Shown: positions 5,458 to 5,479 of the stretch, piece after piece
Position numbering within the stretch: position 1 is the stretch's first letter
How the letters are laid out: each line of letters opens with the position of its first letter
DNA from: Streptomyces sp.
GTDB taxonomy: Bacteria; Actinomycetota; Actinomycetes; Streptomycetales; Streptomycetaceae
DNA: 5,479 nt
Assembly (NCBI GenBank): GCA_003519485.1
Contig: DOWQ01000535.1
Coordinates: 1 to 5,479 of the forward strand
Reading direction: 5' to 3'
Position numbers and translations under genes: made by a program
Notes under the pieces: generated by a model
What the model was told of the DNA's origin: nothing
Database searches by the model: none
The model's input: the letters and a program-made list of their open reading frames with translations, nothing else

Positions 5458-5479
5458 CCGCCGCACGGCCGCTCGGCCG

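Noticed and set aside
3922..5466. 514-residue minus-strand open frame across glmM
   Set aside because: It is antisense to a complete GlmM with all active-site loops. The composition is His/Val/Gly/Ala-rich with no recognisable domain.
5466..5479. Inverted repeat after glmM as its terminator
   Set aside because: CGGCC/GGCCG with a 4-base loop touches the window edge. It is short and cannot be evaluated without the following sequence.

Overview
The base composition is very GC-rich, codons end mostly in G or C, starts are often GTG, and the gene order is rplM-rpsI-glmM. Together these point to a high-GC actinobacterium, most likely Streptomyces or a close relative (an inference from composition, synteny and protein sequence; no database search was possible). 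This is mostly a core chromosomal region. I see no transposase, integrase, tRNA, rRNA, CRISPR array or other sign of horizontal transfer.

Layout, left to right. Positions 51-890 (minus strand) encode a 279-residue protein of unknown function with one membrane anchor, a proline-rich stalk and a four-cysteine extracytoplasmic domain. A 56-base divergent gap (891-946) separates it from a plus-strand ABC-F ATPase (947-2635), a two-ATPase-domain protein with no membrane segments and probably ribosome-acting. About 336 noncoding bases follow (2636-2971). They hold a likely terminator, a strong housekeeping-type promoter (TTGACC, 18-base spacer, TATTCT) and a leader of about 170 nt with potential hairpins and a possible 48-codon upstream ORF. 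Then come rplM (ribosomal protein L13, 2972-3415) and rpsI (ribosomal protein S9, 3459-3962), a tight two-gene operon ending in a strong hairpin terminator (3981-4020). Last is glmM (phosphoglucosamine mutase, 4099-5457), with its own near-ideal ribosome binding site. The window ends 22 bases after its stop codon.

How the genes fit together. L13 and S9 belong to the large and small ribosomal subunits and are made from one mRNA. The ABC-F protein upstream probably also acts on the ribosome. GlmM makes glucosamine-1-phosphate for UDP-GlcNAc and hence peptidoglycan, so the cluster places a cell-wall precursor enzyme beside ribosome genes. The membrane protein at the left end is transcribed in the opposite direction and has no evident functional tie to the rest.

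I did not find a clearly new system. The most testable unexplained structure is the rplM leader, where an AUG lies only a few bases after the predicted transcription start and opens a 48-codon frame ending 20 bases before the rplM start.
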